Shown one piece after another: positions 11,506 to 23,929 of a DNA stretch of 64,000 nt. The notes beneath the pieces were generated by a model. That model was not told the origin of the DNA. It saw only the letters and a program-made list of their open reading frames with translations, and made no database searches. How positions within the stretch are numbered: position 1 is the stretch's first letter; each line of letters starts with the position of its first letter. The translations under genes and the position numbers were made by a program. Source of the stretch: Cristatella mucedo (lineage: Eukaryota; Bryozoa; Phylactolaemata; Cristatellidae); NCBI GenBank assembly GCA_009760855.2, contig WPIO01000065.1, positions 631,001-695,000 on the forward strand, read 5' to 3'.

Positions 11506-13304
11506 TAAAATCGATGCTGTTCGTGCAGGAATATTCGCTTTGCCACTACTGCTCAATACCCCATCCAACCTGTCATCCAGCATTGGTAGATTGCTACAAC
11601 ACAACACTAGTTGACATGCTCGATGAGTTTGCACCTGTGACTAAGCACCATGTGCACCCTCGCCCAGACGGCCTTTGGTTTACCCCAGACACTAAATTAG
11701 CTAGGTCCACTAAGCGCAAGCTTGAAAAAGCATACACAAGATCAATACTGACTAGTCCATCGGCAATCATTCTCAATACTGACTAGTCCATCGGCAATAA
11801 TACGAGGACTACTGTAGATCGTACCAATCGATCCCAGCAAGCCAAGTCTGGCTTCTCTAAAAACAATGTTTGTCTCTGTGTATGTCACTCCTAACAATGT
11901 TATTCTTGTAGTTTATTAGCATGCTACTTCTAACCATTTAATCATGCTTTCTTTGCAGCAAATGTACAGCACCTAGAAAGAGATTGAGTTCTTGGATGGT
12001 GCTTTATCAAGTTTGTTATGATTATTATTATTGTTATTGTTGTTGTTGAATCACGAATGCGAAATCCAAAAACGCTGATGTCGACGATCAACTATCTCCT
12101 TAACAACTCTAGGTTGACTCCTTACCGAATGATTCCTATGATGATCTAGCTGATCGCTTCTCTAGCTTCTTTGTCAGCAAGATCAGGAAGTCCCTAAGAT
12201 GGCAGCATCCCCCTGGAATCATATCCCTGAATTCCGTGCAGCATCTAAATATCTACATTCAAAAAGGCCACTAGTGACGGTGTCCTGAAGTTCATACCCC
12301 AATACAAAACGACAGCCAGTTCTCTGGACCCTATCCGTCCTGTCCTTCTTCTGCTATGCTCAGATCTGCTGCTGCCATGCATTAGTAACCTCATAAATAC
12401 GTCATTAGTCTCAGGTCATGTCCCAGCACCTTTCAAAAAGGCTGTAGTCTGGCTAATACTCAAATAAACCAGCACTGGACCAAGAGAACTGGAGCAACTT
12501 CCGCCCAGTCTACCTTCTATCATTTCTATTAAAGACAGTGGAACGAGTCGTGGCAGACCAGCTCAACTCATATATTGAAACTTGAAACCTTGTTAGTAAG
12601 TTCTAGTCTGATTTTAGATGTAATCACTTGACAGAGTCGGCATTGCTCCGGGTGTCTAATGACCTAGTTAGAAATGCGGACTTGTAGGGGTTCTCTCTGC
12701 TTGCTTTGCTCGATCTTTCGATAGCTTTTGATATTATCGATGATCAAGTCCTTCTTGAGCACCTCACATCTCGCCTGGGCATCACTGGCACTGCTCTGCA
12801 ATGGTTCAGGCCCTATCTCAGTGGGAGATGCCAGAGTATTGATGTGAACGGACAAAGATCATCCGAGGTACCTCTGAAAAATGGAGTACCTCAGGGCTCC
12901 GTGCTAGGTCCGGTTCTTTTCACAGTTTATGCTCTCCCTCTTGCTGATGTGATTGCCAAGCACAATCTAGGCTTTCACTTCCATGCGGATGACACTCAGT
13001 TGTACCTTTGCTTTGATTCCTCCCAGCCTTCGAGCACCTCAAATTCTCTCAATTCACTTGCTGCATGTATTGATGACATCCGCACATGGATGGCAGCACA
13101 TTTTATAAAACTAAACGATGATAAAACTTAACTTACTAGTTATGGGTAAGCTCAGTGTGATTCAGAAGCTGGAAAGGCTGACGCTCAAAATTGGCTCTGC
13201 CAGTATATCTGCTGTTGAATCAGCTCGAAACCTAGGTGCCATGTTCCAAAGTGATCTCTCGTTAGACGACCGTATCAGCTTCACAGTCAAATCTGCCCAG
13301 ATCA
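11506..13304 (+). mobile_element. Family A retrotransposon, long degraded copy
   Basis: It starts at the ATT tail of the copy before it. It has the region between endonuclease and polymerase (LVDMLDEFAPVTKHHV), then the reverse transcriptase with GVPQGSVLGPVLF (about 12886) and FHFHADDTQLY. Stops and frameshifts are frequent before 12700, while 12706-13131 is open. At about 13305 it joins reverse-oriented family B sequence. Confidence 0.8.
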
Positions 13305-13615
13305 GAGCAAGAACTTTGCTCTTTATCCGTCGATCGAACGGGAGTCATCGCAGGCCATTTAGCAAAGGAGACGCAAGGCTGAATCTATAAGATTGTTGAT
13401 TAGCCTTGCAGCAATATTCATCGCATGCTGGAGAGGCTTAGTTTTTTAGGTAGTCCAGCCAAAACTAAATTCCATTAGTCCAGCCTAAATAGAACCGTGG
13501 AGCTAGCAAGAGTTGTAGCAAACCATCATTGTAGACAGTCCTTATCTTTGGTGTGGACTCCCTACGAGCGAGAGACGATTTCTGGAACACAGAATGGAAA
13601 TGAGATCAGTGTTTT
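13305..13615 (-). mobile_element. Family B fragment joined into a family A copy
   Basis: It matches the family B element at about 24395-24735 in the same orientation and is non-coding. Family A sequence lies on both sides in the opposite orientation. Confidence 0.6.
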
Positions 13616-13795
13616 GTCGGAAACTTGCATGCTGACCTTGTGCATGTCACACCTAACCATGTAATTCCTGTCGTTTATTGAGCGTGCTACCGCTAACCAT
13701 TCAATCGTGCTAATGTAAAGTACCTAGAAAGCGATTGAGTTTTCTGAGAGCGTTATATCAAATCCGTTATTTATATTATTATTATTATTATTCGT
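13616..13795 (+). mobile_element. Family A 3' UTR and tail
   Basis: It starts at CTTGCATGCTGACC, a sequence within the family A 3' UTR, and ends with the hairpin (CTAGAAAGCGATTGAG) and (ATT)n. Confidence 0.8.
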
Positions 13796-14694
13796 TGAGG
13801 GGACTGCAAACCTCGTGCATTTCTCTGGCGAGCGAAATTCACTGCTCCACAAATAATTTTATTGTACCTTGTGTCTTAGCCTATTGGCTACGTGCTGGCA
13901 CTTCGCTAGCCGGGTCGTGGATGAAGTAGCAAAAGCGATCAAGACAAAAGCGCGCCGACATAAAGCGTGCAAGGCTGGCAACCCTGACAAAAGCGGGAAT
14001 GAAAAAGTGCGAAATTAGTTTATGGAACTATACGATTTAAAAAAGTTTCCGTCTTTCCGCCTTCCAAATCAACTACCATTACACCAAGAAGAAGTGACTT
14101 CACGGGCAGTGAGCTGCTCGTAACTATTATACCGAGAAGAAGCAAACAGACTTACACCAAGAATGAAGAATTCGACATGAACATGTGCAAGGTTTCCATT
14201 GCAAAGTGGAATGTTAGTGCTCGCGCCGTCGACAACGTACCTCGCACCAACAACTCATTTAAGGCATGGCATTGATCTTTCAACATAAGATCGATTGCCA
14301 GCACCCATCCGTCTAAAAGCTGGTTGTGCACATCCGTCAAAAACAGAATCACTACGATTTGAATGATTGCACTAGGCGCGCCTATCGCCTCGCGGGTGGG
14401 ATGCCCGTTGAGACATGTTTTTGCATATGACTGGACTCTACTGGTCTAAAGCCAAGCAAATGAATGCAATAAAAAGCAGGCATTAATGTTCGCTGGTTGG
14501 TGCATCGCTGGCTGTGACCTGTCTGCAGGCACGATGCATTTTTGCGAGACTCTAGATTGGAAATTTCGGCGAATGCTGTGCACTGCAAGTAATGCATGCG
14601 AAGAAATGTCAATAGGCAGTTTCTAATTTCATTTTTGCTGTTGCATCTCCATTAATTAAGCAAATCAATTGAGATGTGATGTCGATCAAACGCT
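13796..14694. other. No recognisable content
   Basis: The open frames are short and unlike any family I know, on both strands. Confidence 0.4.
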
Positions 14695-14872
14695 GTGAGC
14701 TGTCATGGCATACTAGGTAAGGCGGTTACTTTTCACGACCCCAGTCCCGAGGTCATATGTTCGAATCCTGTGGTGGGCGATCCTTTGTTGCCATTGCAAG
14801 CGGTGGTGATAGCCATAAAGGGTTTTCCATCGCTATGCAAAAGAGGCTGTTTAATAAGCCAGTATTTTTTGA
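14695..14872 (+). repeat. tRNA-derived SINE copy 2
   Basis: A nearly complete copy: box-A-like head (CATACTAGGTAAGGCGGTT), interrupted hairpin CCCAGTCCCGAGGTC, box B (GTTCGAATCC), body (GGGCGATCC, then GCAAGCGGTGGTGATAGCC), and a 3' end GAGGCTGTTTAATAAGCCAG followed by a T-rich tail. Confidence 0.85.
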
Positions 14873-15290
14873 AGATTGAGAGGTTTCGTTTAGGAATCAG
14901 ATATCTAAAAGCATCCAAGCTGAAGTCTGTTCGCGTTAATTGACGCCTGGATGTGTTGATCACAATATATGGAGCAGTCCTAGTGGGATATTACCATCGA
15001 ACAGTCACACGAAACCTGAGCATCTAATTACAAAATAGGCTAATATTAGTAGGCTATATTAACTCTTTACATAAATAGATATGTTCAAACTATTTTTAAA
15101 TGCTGCCATAAATTGTAATGCTATGTAAGCTAAACTATGAATTAATTTTCACTCATAAAAATACTCTAGTTATGAATGTTTATTTAAACGTTACAATTAT
15201 TTTGTGCGAAATTTTTAGTGCGCTAATGTCGTTGCACGCTTATGCCGCTTAATAAAGTTTAAGGGCACTGTTTATCGCTGCCGTGCTCGG
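14873..15290. other. A/T-rich, no recognisable content
   Basis: Low-complexity A/T-rich sequence with no open frame of note. Confidence 0.4.
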
Positions 15291-16240
15291 CCACCGCCGG
15301 TCTGCTTGCACTTTTCGAGGTAGCGCCTACGACTCACTAGAATCGTGCTGGTTCGACGCGACTCGAGGTTCTCCGCCAGTTTTCGCCTCGCGCGTCCGCT
15401 AGGACTCACAGCGCTACGAGACAAGATGAGAGTGGTGTATTTGCGGAGACAGTCTTTGGTGCAGAAGCGCTTAGGAGTGCGTTTGTAGCAGGAGCAAAGT
15501 GCTGTAGGACGCTGGTTACCGTCGCAGCATCTTTCGGACCCGAGCGTCGCCTAGACGAACGGCGGAAGCCCGAAGGCACGACACGCGGTGCGCCCGCAGG
15601 GCTCCGTACAAGGTCGGTCGAAGGCTGAGCCTGGTAAACGGCTCGGTGGCCTATTTTTTGCTTGCGGTGGCTGGGATTGTCCGGCAACGGGCGGCACTTT
15701 CAGATGCCACCGTCCGCGCCACCAAACGTCCTGCTCTATCTGCGGCCCCAGCTTTGGGCTGGTAGTTGGCTGGACGCGCGCTGTCCTATCGTCCGTCCTG
15801 GCGAGCTCGTCAGGCAGCTCTGACGCACTTCGTCTCCTCCGTGACCCCGTCGCCTAGTGAAGGGAATCGGCTGCCAGTCGAGCCGCTGCGTCGTCTCATC
15901 ATTCGTAAGTGACGACACGCATTCCCAGGCAAGCGCTCGATTCGAGAAAGATCTGCGCTCGGCTTGCCACGGCGACTTGGCCGGTCTTCCGCATTCAATG
16001 AAGACAGCTGCCGTCTGCACACCGTATACCGCAGAGAGTTTATTTCCCTGCCGCCAAGTTTAATCGCAAATCACTCGGGCGATGCTCGCCTCTAGATCGA
16101 TTAGCTGCGAGGAAGTGACAGAGCCTCTTTCGGTCCCTTAAAAGCACGACTCCACAAGTCTAGTAGCGTTCCTTTCTTCGTAGACCTCGGAGACTCGACT
16201 CGGGAGAGTCAGCACGCCGCTATATAGTGGATAGGTATTC
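15291..16240 (-). mobile_element. Gypsy-type LTR and leader remnant
   Basis: The reverse complement matches the LTR at about 56610-57141 over most of its length, including the AAATAAACTCTCTGCGG-like poly(A) region and the GCTGGGGCCGCA segment. It then continues past the point where the 57-kb copy is interrupted (GGACGGTGGC...AAGTGCCGCCCG). About 15291-15660 would be the leader or 5' coding end but is decayed; a 93-codon frame at 15406-15687 (minus) is not recognisable. Confidence 0.65.
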
Positions 16241-17040
16241 TTTATCGCAGCGGCCTAAAGTTCAGAGTTGTTCCTCTAGCTGCTGCTTATTCTAGGGCTG
16301 CTGGTCCTGCCGAAATTGGTGCGACCAGTGGCTTGAATTCGTAGCAGCGGGAATAGACGGAGGTCTTGCTTTACTTAGACGAACCTCCTCATTGAGGTTT
16401 TAGGGCTCCGACGGTTGAAATCATGCCTTGTTTTTTACTCAACCCTAAACCATCTTCAACCAACTTCCTCTCAACCATCGGAGTTCCAGAGCTCATGCGT
16501 TTGCAACTCTTGCTCCTCAATGGTTGACAGTCACCACTCGGACCGCTCTGTCTTCAATCGCAGTGAGCACTGTCGCAACGAAACGCAAGGCTCACACAGA
16601 CCTGTTACTGGCAGGACGCGTACACTGGGCGGTTCCGTAGCAGCTTCTTCGTAGGCTTTCTGCTGGGCAATATCCGAAGCGGGCTCCAGATATCGCCACA
16701 ATAGCGACATCCATTAACGTGAGCACGGTCGGTTAATTAGTGCGATCGAGATTGGTTTCTTCGTGGTTAGGTTCTGAGTCCGTCTCGCTTCCTCGCACCA
16801 CTCAGTTCCGGGCAGCGGTTCTAACAGGCTCGTAAGATCGATAAAACAGACCCGATCCTACTCATTGACTGACAGAGGACCGCCGAGCTACCATCGGAAG
16901 TCCAGAGCAAGCGACCAATCAGAGGAGTGAAGGACACGCCTTCTTTACTGTTTTGACTGAAATAAAAGCAAAATTTCCAGTCAGCAGCCCTCCCGCGGCA
17001 TGGAACCGCCGACGTGCATTACGTTGAGTGTTTACATTCC
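16241..17040. other. No recognisable content
   Basis: It may include more of the LTR element to its left, but I found no matching copy in the window. Confidence 0.35.
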
Positions 17041-17508
17041 TAATAATAATAATATTAACAATAAATTTGTTATAGCGCCCTTATGTTTACTGCAAAGGAA
17101 TCGTGATCGATTGATCAGTAGTATAGCAAGGTTGGAAGTGGCATGCACAGGGTCAGCGTGCAAATATAGTTAGTGGCAGCATGCACAGTGTCAGTACGCA
17201 TAATCACACAAAGGACAAATCGCATGGACAAACTGAATGCTGTAATAAATATGTGCACTTTTAGCTTATTTTTGAATGTCGTCAGTCAGGGGATGCGACG
17301 CCAGTCGGAAGTGAGCTGCAGGCTTTGGGAGCATACAAACTAAAGGCGTGGTCTCCAAATTCAACGTTCGGACGAGGTGAGAGTAAAGGACTAGGTTAAG
17401 AAAAGTGGGCGGTACGATGCTCGTCATGGAGGGGAATAGATCTGATAGGTATGCTAGAGCCAAAGAATGAAGGGAACTAAAAGTGAGTGACAAAACCTTA
17501 AATAATAA
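17041..17508 (-). mobile_element. Family A 3' fragment
   Basis: ATT tail, hairpin, 3' UTR and the end of the reverse-transcriptase ORF with broken frames. It abuts the next copy at its upstream end. Confidence 0.8.
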
Positions 17509-18175
17509 TAATAATAATAGTAATACATTTTGCAGAGCGCCCCCTGATAATTCAATCTCTTTCCAGGCGCTTTAAAATTGCTCAACAAGGAAGCACGACG
17601 AAATGGTTAGTGGTAGCATGATCAATAAACAACACGAATGCTTATGGGTCAGCATGCACATGGTCAGCATGCAAAACCTTGAAGTCAATTCGCTGCTTGA
17701 CTGGGAGCCATTGCAGGTCCACAAGAAGTGGTGTGGTGGCATCTGCGACGCTCACAATAGACAAGCCTAGCTGCAGAGTTTGGCACCAGCTGTAAGCACC
17801 TGATTTCGCAGGCTGGAAGGCCAGCAAGCAGTGAGTTATAGTAGTCGTGGCAGGACGCCACAAATGCATCGGCCAATTTAGACGTGGCTGTTATCCCTGT
17901 CTCAAAACCCCCAACTTTTAGCAATTTTTTGCGGCTGAAAGTAGGCAGACTTGACTGCGGAGCTGATTTAGTCGTCTAATGAAAGATCACTATGGTATAA
18001 AACACCTAGATTTCGTGCCGATTTGACAGGAGATGTGCTGGAAGAGCCGATCTAGAGCGTTAACCTTTCCAATCTCTGAATCCCATTCAATTTGCTAATA
18101 GCTATTTGTTTGGTTTTATTTTCATTTAATTTAAGAAAATTGCTGCAATCCATGTGCGGATGTCATCAATATCCC
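17509..18175 (-). mobile_element. Family A 3' fragment, tandem to the previous one
   Basis: It has its own ATT tail and hairpin (17500-17580), then C-terminal reverse-transcriptase sequence (TTSCGPAMAPSQAAN is a frameshifted form of the LHWLPVKQRID region). Both copies face the same way. Confidence 0.8.
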
Positions 18176-20844
18176 TTGCCTGCGAGCCGTTGGCGATCCG
18201 TCTCAAACTGCCTCTACATACACCTGAGCATTCCTACATCGTAGCTCCATCTCCCACTTGCTCTTACTCTTACCTACTCTCAACTCTCACTCTCTCTCCC
18301 TCTCACTGTCTCTCCGGCTCTCACTCTCTCCCCTAATCACGACTGAGGTTTCCATCGATCCTCTTCAATAACCGTTAAAGGATTAGCCCCAGGTGTCAGG
18401 CCGAAACGGGGGGGGTTAGCAAACCACTCCGGCTGGTCGCCCCTCCCGCCGCGATCCGGCGACCGCTCCCAGTAGCAACGTTTCTTGGAATTCTCAGCCA
18501 GGATTAGTTGTCGTTAATCTATAATGTCTGAACACATAGCTCGCCACTTCACCTGCCCGACCGGAGCATCCGACCCAGTGGCACCGCACACACGTGCGAT
18601 CTCGATCTATTCCCAAGAGCTATTTATTTGCAATTACACATTTTAAGGCAAAATTAGATGCTCAATTTCAACCACCAGACTGAATGGTGCAGCTACACAT
18701 GCAGACGATCTACCTAGATATTCTTAACAGGGACATTTTACATCGTAGCTATACCACGTAGAAGTTGTGACAGCTCTCCGTACGATCTAGCGTCGGGCTG
18801 GGTAGCTCGACCGATCGACAAGTCTCCAGTCTCCAGCACCAAGCACTTTATTAGCAGAAACCACGCCGGCCAAGCCCAGTCTACACATTCGAGACGGCTG
18901 CCGGCGTAAAGGGATCAGGCCCGAGTCCTCCTCGTGATCCATCTTTACTCCTCCGGCAGCCCTTGCATTCCGTGCAATCATTGTTTATGATCTGTTGCAC
19001 CATTGTTGTTCCGAACCCGTCCGACAGCAGGCGGCAGCTTATGGTAGTTGAATGTTCCCACAGATATTGTCATTGGATGGATTTATGCCAGATTGCCGAG
19101 TCATCAGCTGAAACCCATTGCCTGCCGCTCAACCACTCGAGACCTTCGACTGCTTTGGCAGGCAGGTCCCTCGGCCGTTGCCCAATGCTCGGAGGCTCCC
19201 GAGTCAGGTTCCCTCGCAGTAGTACAATAGATATCACAAAGGGCACAAAGTACGCGTGACATCGGCGACTTTTGCTTTCTGGACCTAATCACGGACTCAC
19301 ATGCTCACGTTTAAAATTGCATATGTCAAGAGTGAAATCATGTTCCAGTAGTTGTAATTCCGAAAGCTCAAATACCCTCTTGGGTTGTCATAATCTGGGT
19401 GATACTGCAAGACAACAATAGAAATATGAATACTAAAAAGTCCGTTGTGTATTGACCAAGGAGAACGGAATCACAATGCAGGCGCTTAATAACTCGCTGA
19501 GCCGGGAGCCTCGTTTGTAACAATGGAAAGCAGTCAGTACTCAATGGCGACTAGCAAGCAAGGTGTCAGGATGAGTCGAGCGTAACAATGGATCTTCGGA
19601 AGATCTGCTGTCGTAACAACAGCCTGATTAACCTCAACGCTTTTATCATCTTTGCTCTAGAGGGCACGCATGTGCTACACACTTGCAAGGAAATTCCGTA
19701 ACTAGGCAAGATAAGCTTCTAGCTCAAAGAGCTTAGCGTAGATTTATATGACCTACGGTGTCCCCGCCTCATTGGTTGAGGTACCTATCAACCGACTTAG
19801 CACTAAGTAGGCGTGACGTGCGTCGGTGGTGTCAGCTTCATTCGGAGTGCTGGTGGTTTTGCCGGTCGAGTTACTCTCTCAGCTTTAGCTAACACTACGG
19901 AGTAGCTGATTGTCAACCGGACGAGCCTTTTCAGCGTATGAACCCGAGACGTCAAGTGCCCCGTCTTTCGGCAGTTCAACCTCATCCTATGGAGGGGAAC
20001 AAAGGTAAGCACCGGCCACGTAAGACTAGTAGGGCTTTGAGTTTCAGCTTGGCTCTTTCTAGTACTGCTAGTGCCGGTTCCATCCGATTGCTTGGTTCAA
20101 ACGAGAGCGTTTTCATGCTGTGCATGCCGTCCTGCTGTTCATTTGTTCGAATGCCCAGCATGCAACGGCGATGACCAAATTAGCGTTCTGTCGCTCTTAC
20201 GTTAATCTTAAGTCGCATTATCTAATATTAGTAAATCAAACCTAGAGGAGAGGTGAGACAGCCTTGACTAAATCCGCACGCTCACACAGGTATATGTAGT
20301 GCTTCCCCCTGTCAATGCTGCGATCAGCACCATCGTCACCTCTTCGATAAACAATATCGTCACCTCCATGATTCCGCGTATGAGTCATGGGCGGGTATAC
20401 ACGACGGTGGAAGCAAGAATGAACAAATGGTATACTGCATATCTGTATTTGGCAAACCGCCAGCCCAGAAAGACGGTACACATCCGAATCGTGGTAGGAT
20501 GTTCACGGGAGATTCATAAAGTGATTAGGGTGCTCGAGCTATACAACAGCTGTTCACCTTAAATTGAAAGCTACCCGGCTGTGCTTACGCTACAATGATG
20601 CACTAGAGCCGAAAAAATTGCATTGCATGACCTTGAAGGTCATGAACGGTTTCTGGCAACGATGGCACGATAGCAGTCAGTCGCAGGCAGGGGATAAAGT
20701 AGCTTAGATGGTTGCCGGTTTTGCTAGTTGTCCTAGAGTAAAGATACCGACGGAAGTAGTAGTCTAAGTCACTTCCTCCAGACATCACGTTGTTTGTAGA
20801 CACTGACCGGTGGTCACTTTCTGACTGCCTTAGAGCTTTATCTC
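18176..20844. other. No recognisable gene; pyrimidine-rich tract at 18239-18330
   Basis: A CT-rich simple tract lies at 18239-18330. About 18540-19260 has moderate GC and short open frames on both strands but no recognisable domain; it may be old LTR-element sequence. The 78- and 87-codon frames at 19938-20174 and 20299-20562 (plus) match nothing I know. Confidence 0.35.
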
Positions 20845-21045
20845 AACAATAAGAATAAACAATGGCAACACATTTGTATAACGCCCTCAGAGAACTTAAT
20901 CTCTACCTAGGCGCTTTACATATGCTTCAAAGGAAGCACGGTCGAGTGATTAGTGGTAAGCACGCTCAATGGCAACACGTGTAATAAAGGAGAGATGCAC
21001 AGGGTCAACATGCAATTATGATTAGTAGCAGCGTGCGCTTTGAAA
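20845..21045 (-). mobile_element. Family A 3' terminal fragment
   Basis: The hairpin (AACGCCCTCAGAGAACTTAA on the plus strand) and about 150 bp of 3' UTR. Confidence 0.75.
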
Positions 21046-21149
21046 TTCGATAGTATGCATGAAGTCATGCACATGCTGCGACATCTCAGAGCAAGCAGCG
21101 TTAACTCTCGCCTGAGCCGCAGGCCGAGCATGGCTGCTGATGTCCCCGG

Positions 21150-22960
21150 GTGTCAAGGCCAAGGAGTCGCCAAAATTATGCGAGAACGTACGAATCTTCA
21201 TTCCAAGCAAGTCTCCGTTATAATGTAAAAGGTCTATTTGCTGGAACAGGTGGTCGAGTCATGAGCGCAGCCTGGTTGAAGAGGCGACTTTGCAATTGGC
21301 ATGAAGTTAGCAGGACCTGGCTGGTCTACTCTACCTCACAGCGGTCGGCAAATGACTTATGTTGTTTGATCTTCCCTACGTCAAGCCAAAATTCCCGATC
21401 GTACCTTAAATTGGCAAATGGTTTAGCCAGCAGACAAAACCTGAAAAACTATTTGCCCCATGAAAATAGCTCTTCTCACCGTCAGGCTTTTGCTTAACTA
21501 CAAGAAAAGAATTACTGAGGAGACTTCTCAAAGGAAGTGGAGTAGACACTGCTGCACAAATTTATTCTGAACAACAAGGATGACATGAAGTCTTGAAGAG
21601 AGTTCTGAGCAGCACCAAGTTCTTGGTTTCTCAAAACCTGGCATCGCGTGGTCACAGAGAGAGTTTTGGCCTGGCTGGTAAGAGAAACTGTGTTAACTTC
21701 TTGGAAATTCTTCATCTTCCAGCTCAATACGATCTTCTTCGGCAACCACACTTGGACCACATCATACAGAATCCAAAGTCAGTCAGCAAATGTAAAGTGC
21801 CTAGAAAGAAAATCGAAATCTCAGAGAGCGCTATATGGAATGCATAATTATTATTATTTTTAATATAGTCTCTTATCTGTCTGGTCAAACCAAGAAGAAA
21901 TATTTCATGGTGTATATGCATCCGGAGTCAGAGACAAGCTACTCTGAAACACATGGCGAATCTGCGAAACTGTGGAATTCTGTTTGACTCAACTCCTGAT
22001 TTGGCTCACCACAAAGATATATTCAAAATCAATCAATATGTCAATGTTGATTTTTCTAACAAAACAGTCATCATCAAAGAGTCTTTCCTGGGCTTTCCTC
22101 AAACCCACGCCTAAGATGCAGCAGCAGTTGAGGGTCTCATCTTGTACGAACTTGAATCGGACAAAATGTCCTTGCAAGATTGCAGGTCGCAGTGCTACGA
22201 CAATGTAGAAGTCATCTTTGGCCACTTGTCAGGTGTCCAAAAGAAAACACTGTCCAGAAATGAGAAGACAATATTTGTAAACTGTGATATCCGCAGCTTG
22301 AACCTGGCAGGAATTTATGCTGCAAGTCATGATTCCGCTGTCATTACTTTGTTTGGAACGATCGTCGAGACACAATAAAAGTCACGAGCACGTACTTATT
22401 TTTTTCAAGATCAACACTGAGGCGGGAAGAACTGAAGAAAGTCTTAGACATCACTGTCAAACGGGACTCGGCAACAAGATGGAGTGCAAGATTGAAGGTT
22501 ATGAAAGCTATCAATGATGGACTGGACAAAGGTGCACCATCTTTCGGAGCAACGGTCTGAGGACACAGGTGGAACACTTAAAACAAATGAAGAAGGTGGA
22601 AAGAGGGAAAGAAGAAAGAAGAGAAGCTGGCAGTCTTCTACTTTGTATTTTGAACTTAAACTTGTTGGCTCTGTTGCCATTTTGGTACAGCATTTTAAAG
22701 AAGATGGATTGCGTTATTAAAAGACAGCAGCATCTAAAGATAAACTTTAAAGGCACCTCTTGTGACCTCTATTCTCTTGAGATTGAGTTTTCAAGACTCC
22801 CAGAAGACATGTGCCAAAAAGAATCACTACTAGATGCCAAAAAGAGATGTGAACTTTGGTAATTTGCTGTTGAATGTCTAATCCGCCGAAGGCAACAAAT
22901 GAGTTTGCGGTGTTTGCCTCGATCACAGGTCAAGGTGAATGTAATTTATGACCGAGCTAA
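21150..22960 (+). pseudogene. hAT-type transposase remnant (TTF zinc finger / DUF4371 type)
   Basis: Pieces in several frames fall in the order of this transposase class, whose relatives include ZMYM-like host genes. They are a TTF-type zinc-finger region (RTWLVYSTSQRSANDLCCL, about 21310-21380), a helical segment (VLSSTKFLVSQNLASRGHRE, about 21600-21660; NFLEIL, then HIIQNPKSVS), the start of the RNase-H-like fold (ILFDSTPD in shifted frame near 21980), DCRSQCYDNVEVIFGHLSGV (22180-22240), IFVNCDIRSLNLAGIYAASH (about 22270-22330), and LFFSRST...RDSATRWSARL (about 22400-22490). Frameshifts and stops are many, and a family A 3' end is inserted at 21786-21866. The C-terminal dimerisation part is not clear. 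Terminal repeats were not securely found; a GGGCCCGGGCCCCC stretch near 22968 could mark an end. Confidence 0.8.
21786..21866 (+). mobile_element. Family A 3' hairpin fragment inside the hAT remnant
   Basis: AAATGTAAAGTGCCTAGAA through GAGAGCGCTATATGGA and an ATT tail: only about 80 bp of the element's 3' end. It interrupts the transposase frame. Confidence 0.75.
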
Positions 22961-23309
22961 AGGGCCCGGGCCCCCTGGCATATGTGAAGGGCCTGAATAT
23001 AGATTCAGTTCTCTTAAGGCACTATAAAGATGAATTATTGTAATGTATTGTGTTGTACTGATAGATATGTACAATATACATACAATCTGCGTGGTATTCT
23101 TCACGGGGTTTAAGATATTGCTAACATACTGTAAAATTAAAGATGGTCACCATCTGAATTTTCACGTACGCAGCTCGATGCTTTCTGGATTGTTACCACA
23201 TTACTAACAAATGAATTTCATAAAATTAGATACAGGTTGTCTCTATATAAATTATTAAATAAAATCATTTTAAAATATGCTTTTTATTTTTCCTCGAATG
23301 CAGATTTTG
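22961..23309. other. A/T-rich, no recognisable content
   Basis: Flank of the hAT remnant; no open frame of note. Confidence 0.4.
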
Positions 23310-23870
23310 CACCGTTTACTCGAAGCTTAGCAGTCAGTGAGAAGGGTTCGCCGGCTAAGGCAGCAAACACTTACGCCCATCTTTCAAAGCAAAGTTGGAG
23401 TTATTTGTGATTTGGGGCCGGTGTAGGCTAATTTTCATATAAACAAGTGGTTTCTGCAACCCTGTTGAACGGTAGGCTTACACATCAATGAACCGGCAAC
23501 ACACAGGAAGGTAGCAGAATGGATAAGGAAGCTAGCAGAATGTATGCGCACCAATCGCCGACAACAACTAGAAAACCAGTAACAATGGAAGCCACTCAGC
23601 TCTACGCCACCGAATCATTGCAGAAACGTCACATACGAAACACTCAACAACAGGAAGACACCGAAGAAGAAGCCGCGGGAGCTTCGTGCTGTAAAAGCTC
23701 AGCGAACGCCACACTTATAAAAAGTTTAAAAGTAGAAAGAGACTGAAAGTAAAATTCGGGCACTTTACGATTCAGGTCGTGGTTTGGAGTCTTTGCCCGA
23801 CAGTAGGCCGGGCTTAACACATAGGCTGGGCTTATCAATAGGTCAGCAGACACCCAGGCCCACATTGTAA
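23310..23870 (+). repeat. Unclassified interspersed repeat R3, copy 1
   Basis: Shares blocks with 31045-31565 (plus) and 40785-41140 (minus): GCAGTCAGTGAG near the 5' end, GCCGCGGGAGCTTCGTGCTG, AGAAAGAGACTG, GGTCGTGG and GACAGTAGGCCGGGC. No coding capacity or terminal repeat was recognised. The 75-codon frame here is not conserved between copies. Confidence 0.65.
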
Positions 23871-23929
23871 TGCAACACAGAAATTTCCAGAGATTTTTTA
23901 TGGATATAAGCTATCTAATTATAATGAGC

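Noticed and set aside
15406-15687. A 93-codon minus-strand frame
   Set aside because: It lies in the LTR/leader remnant and does not resemble the gag that follows the other copy of this LTR.
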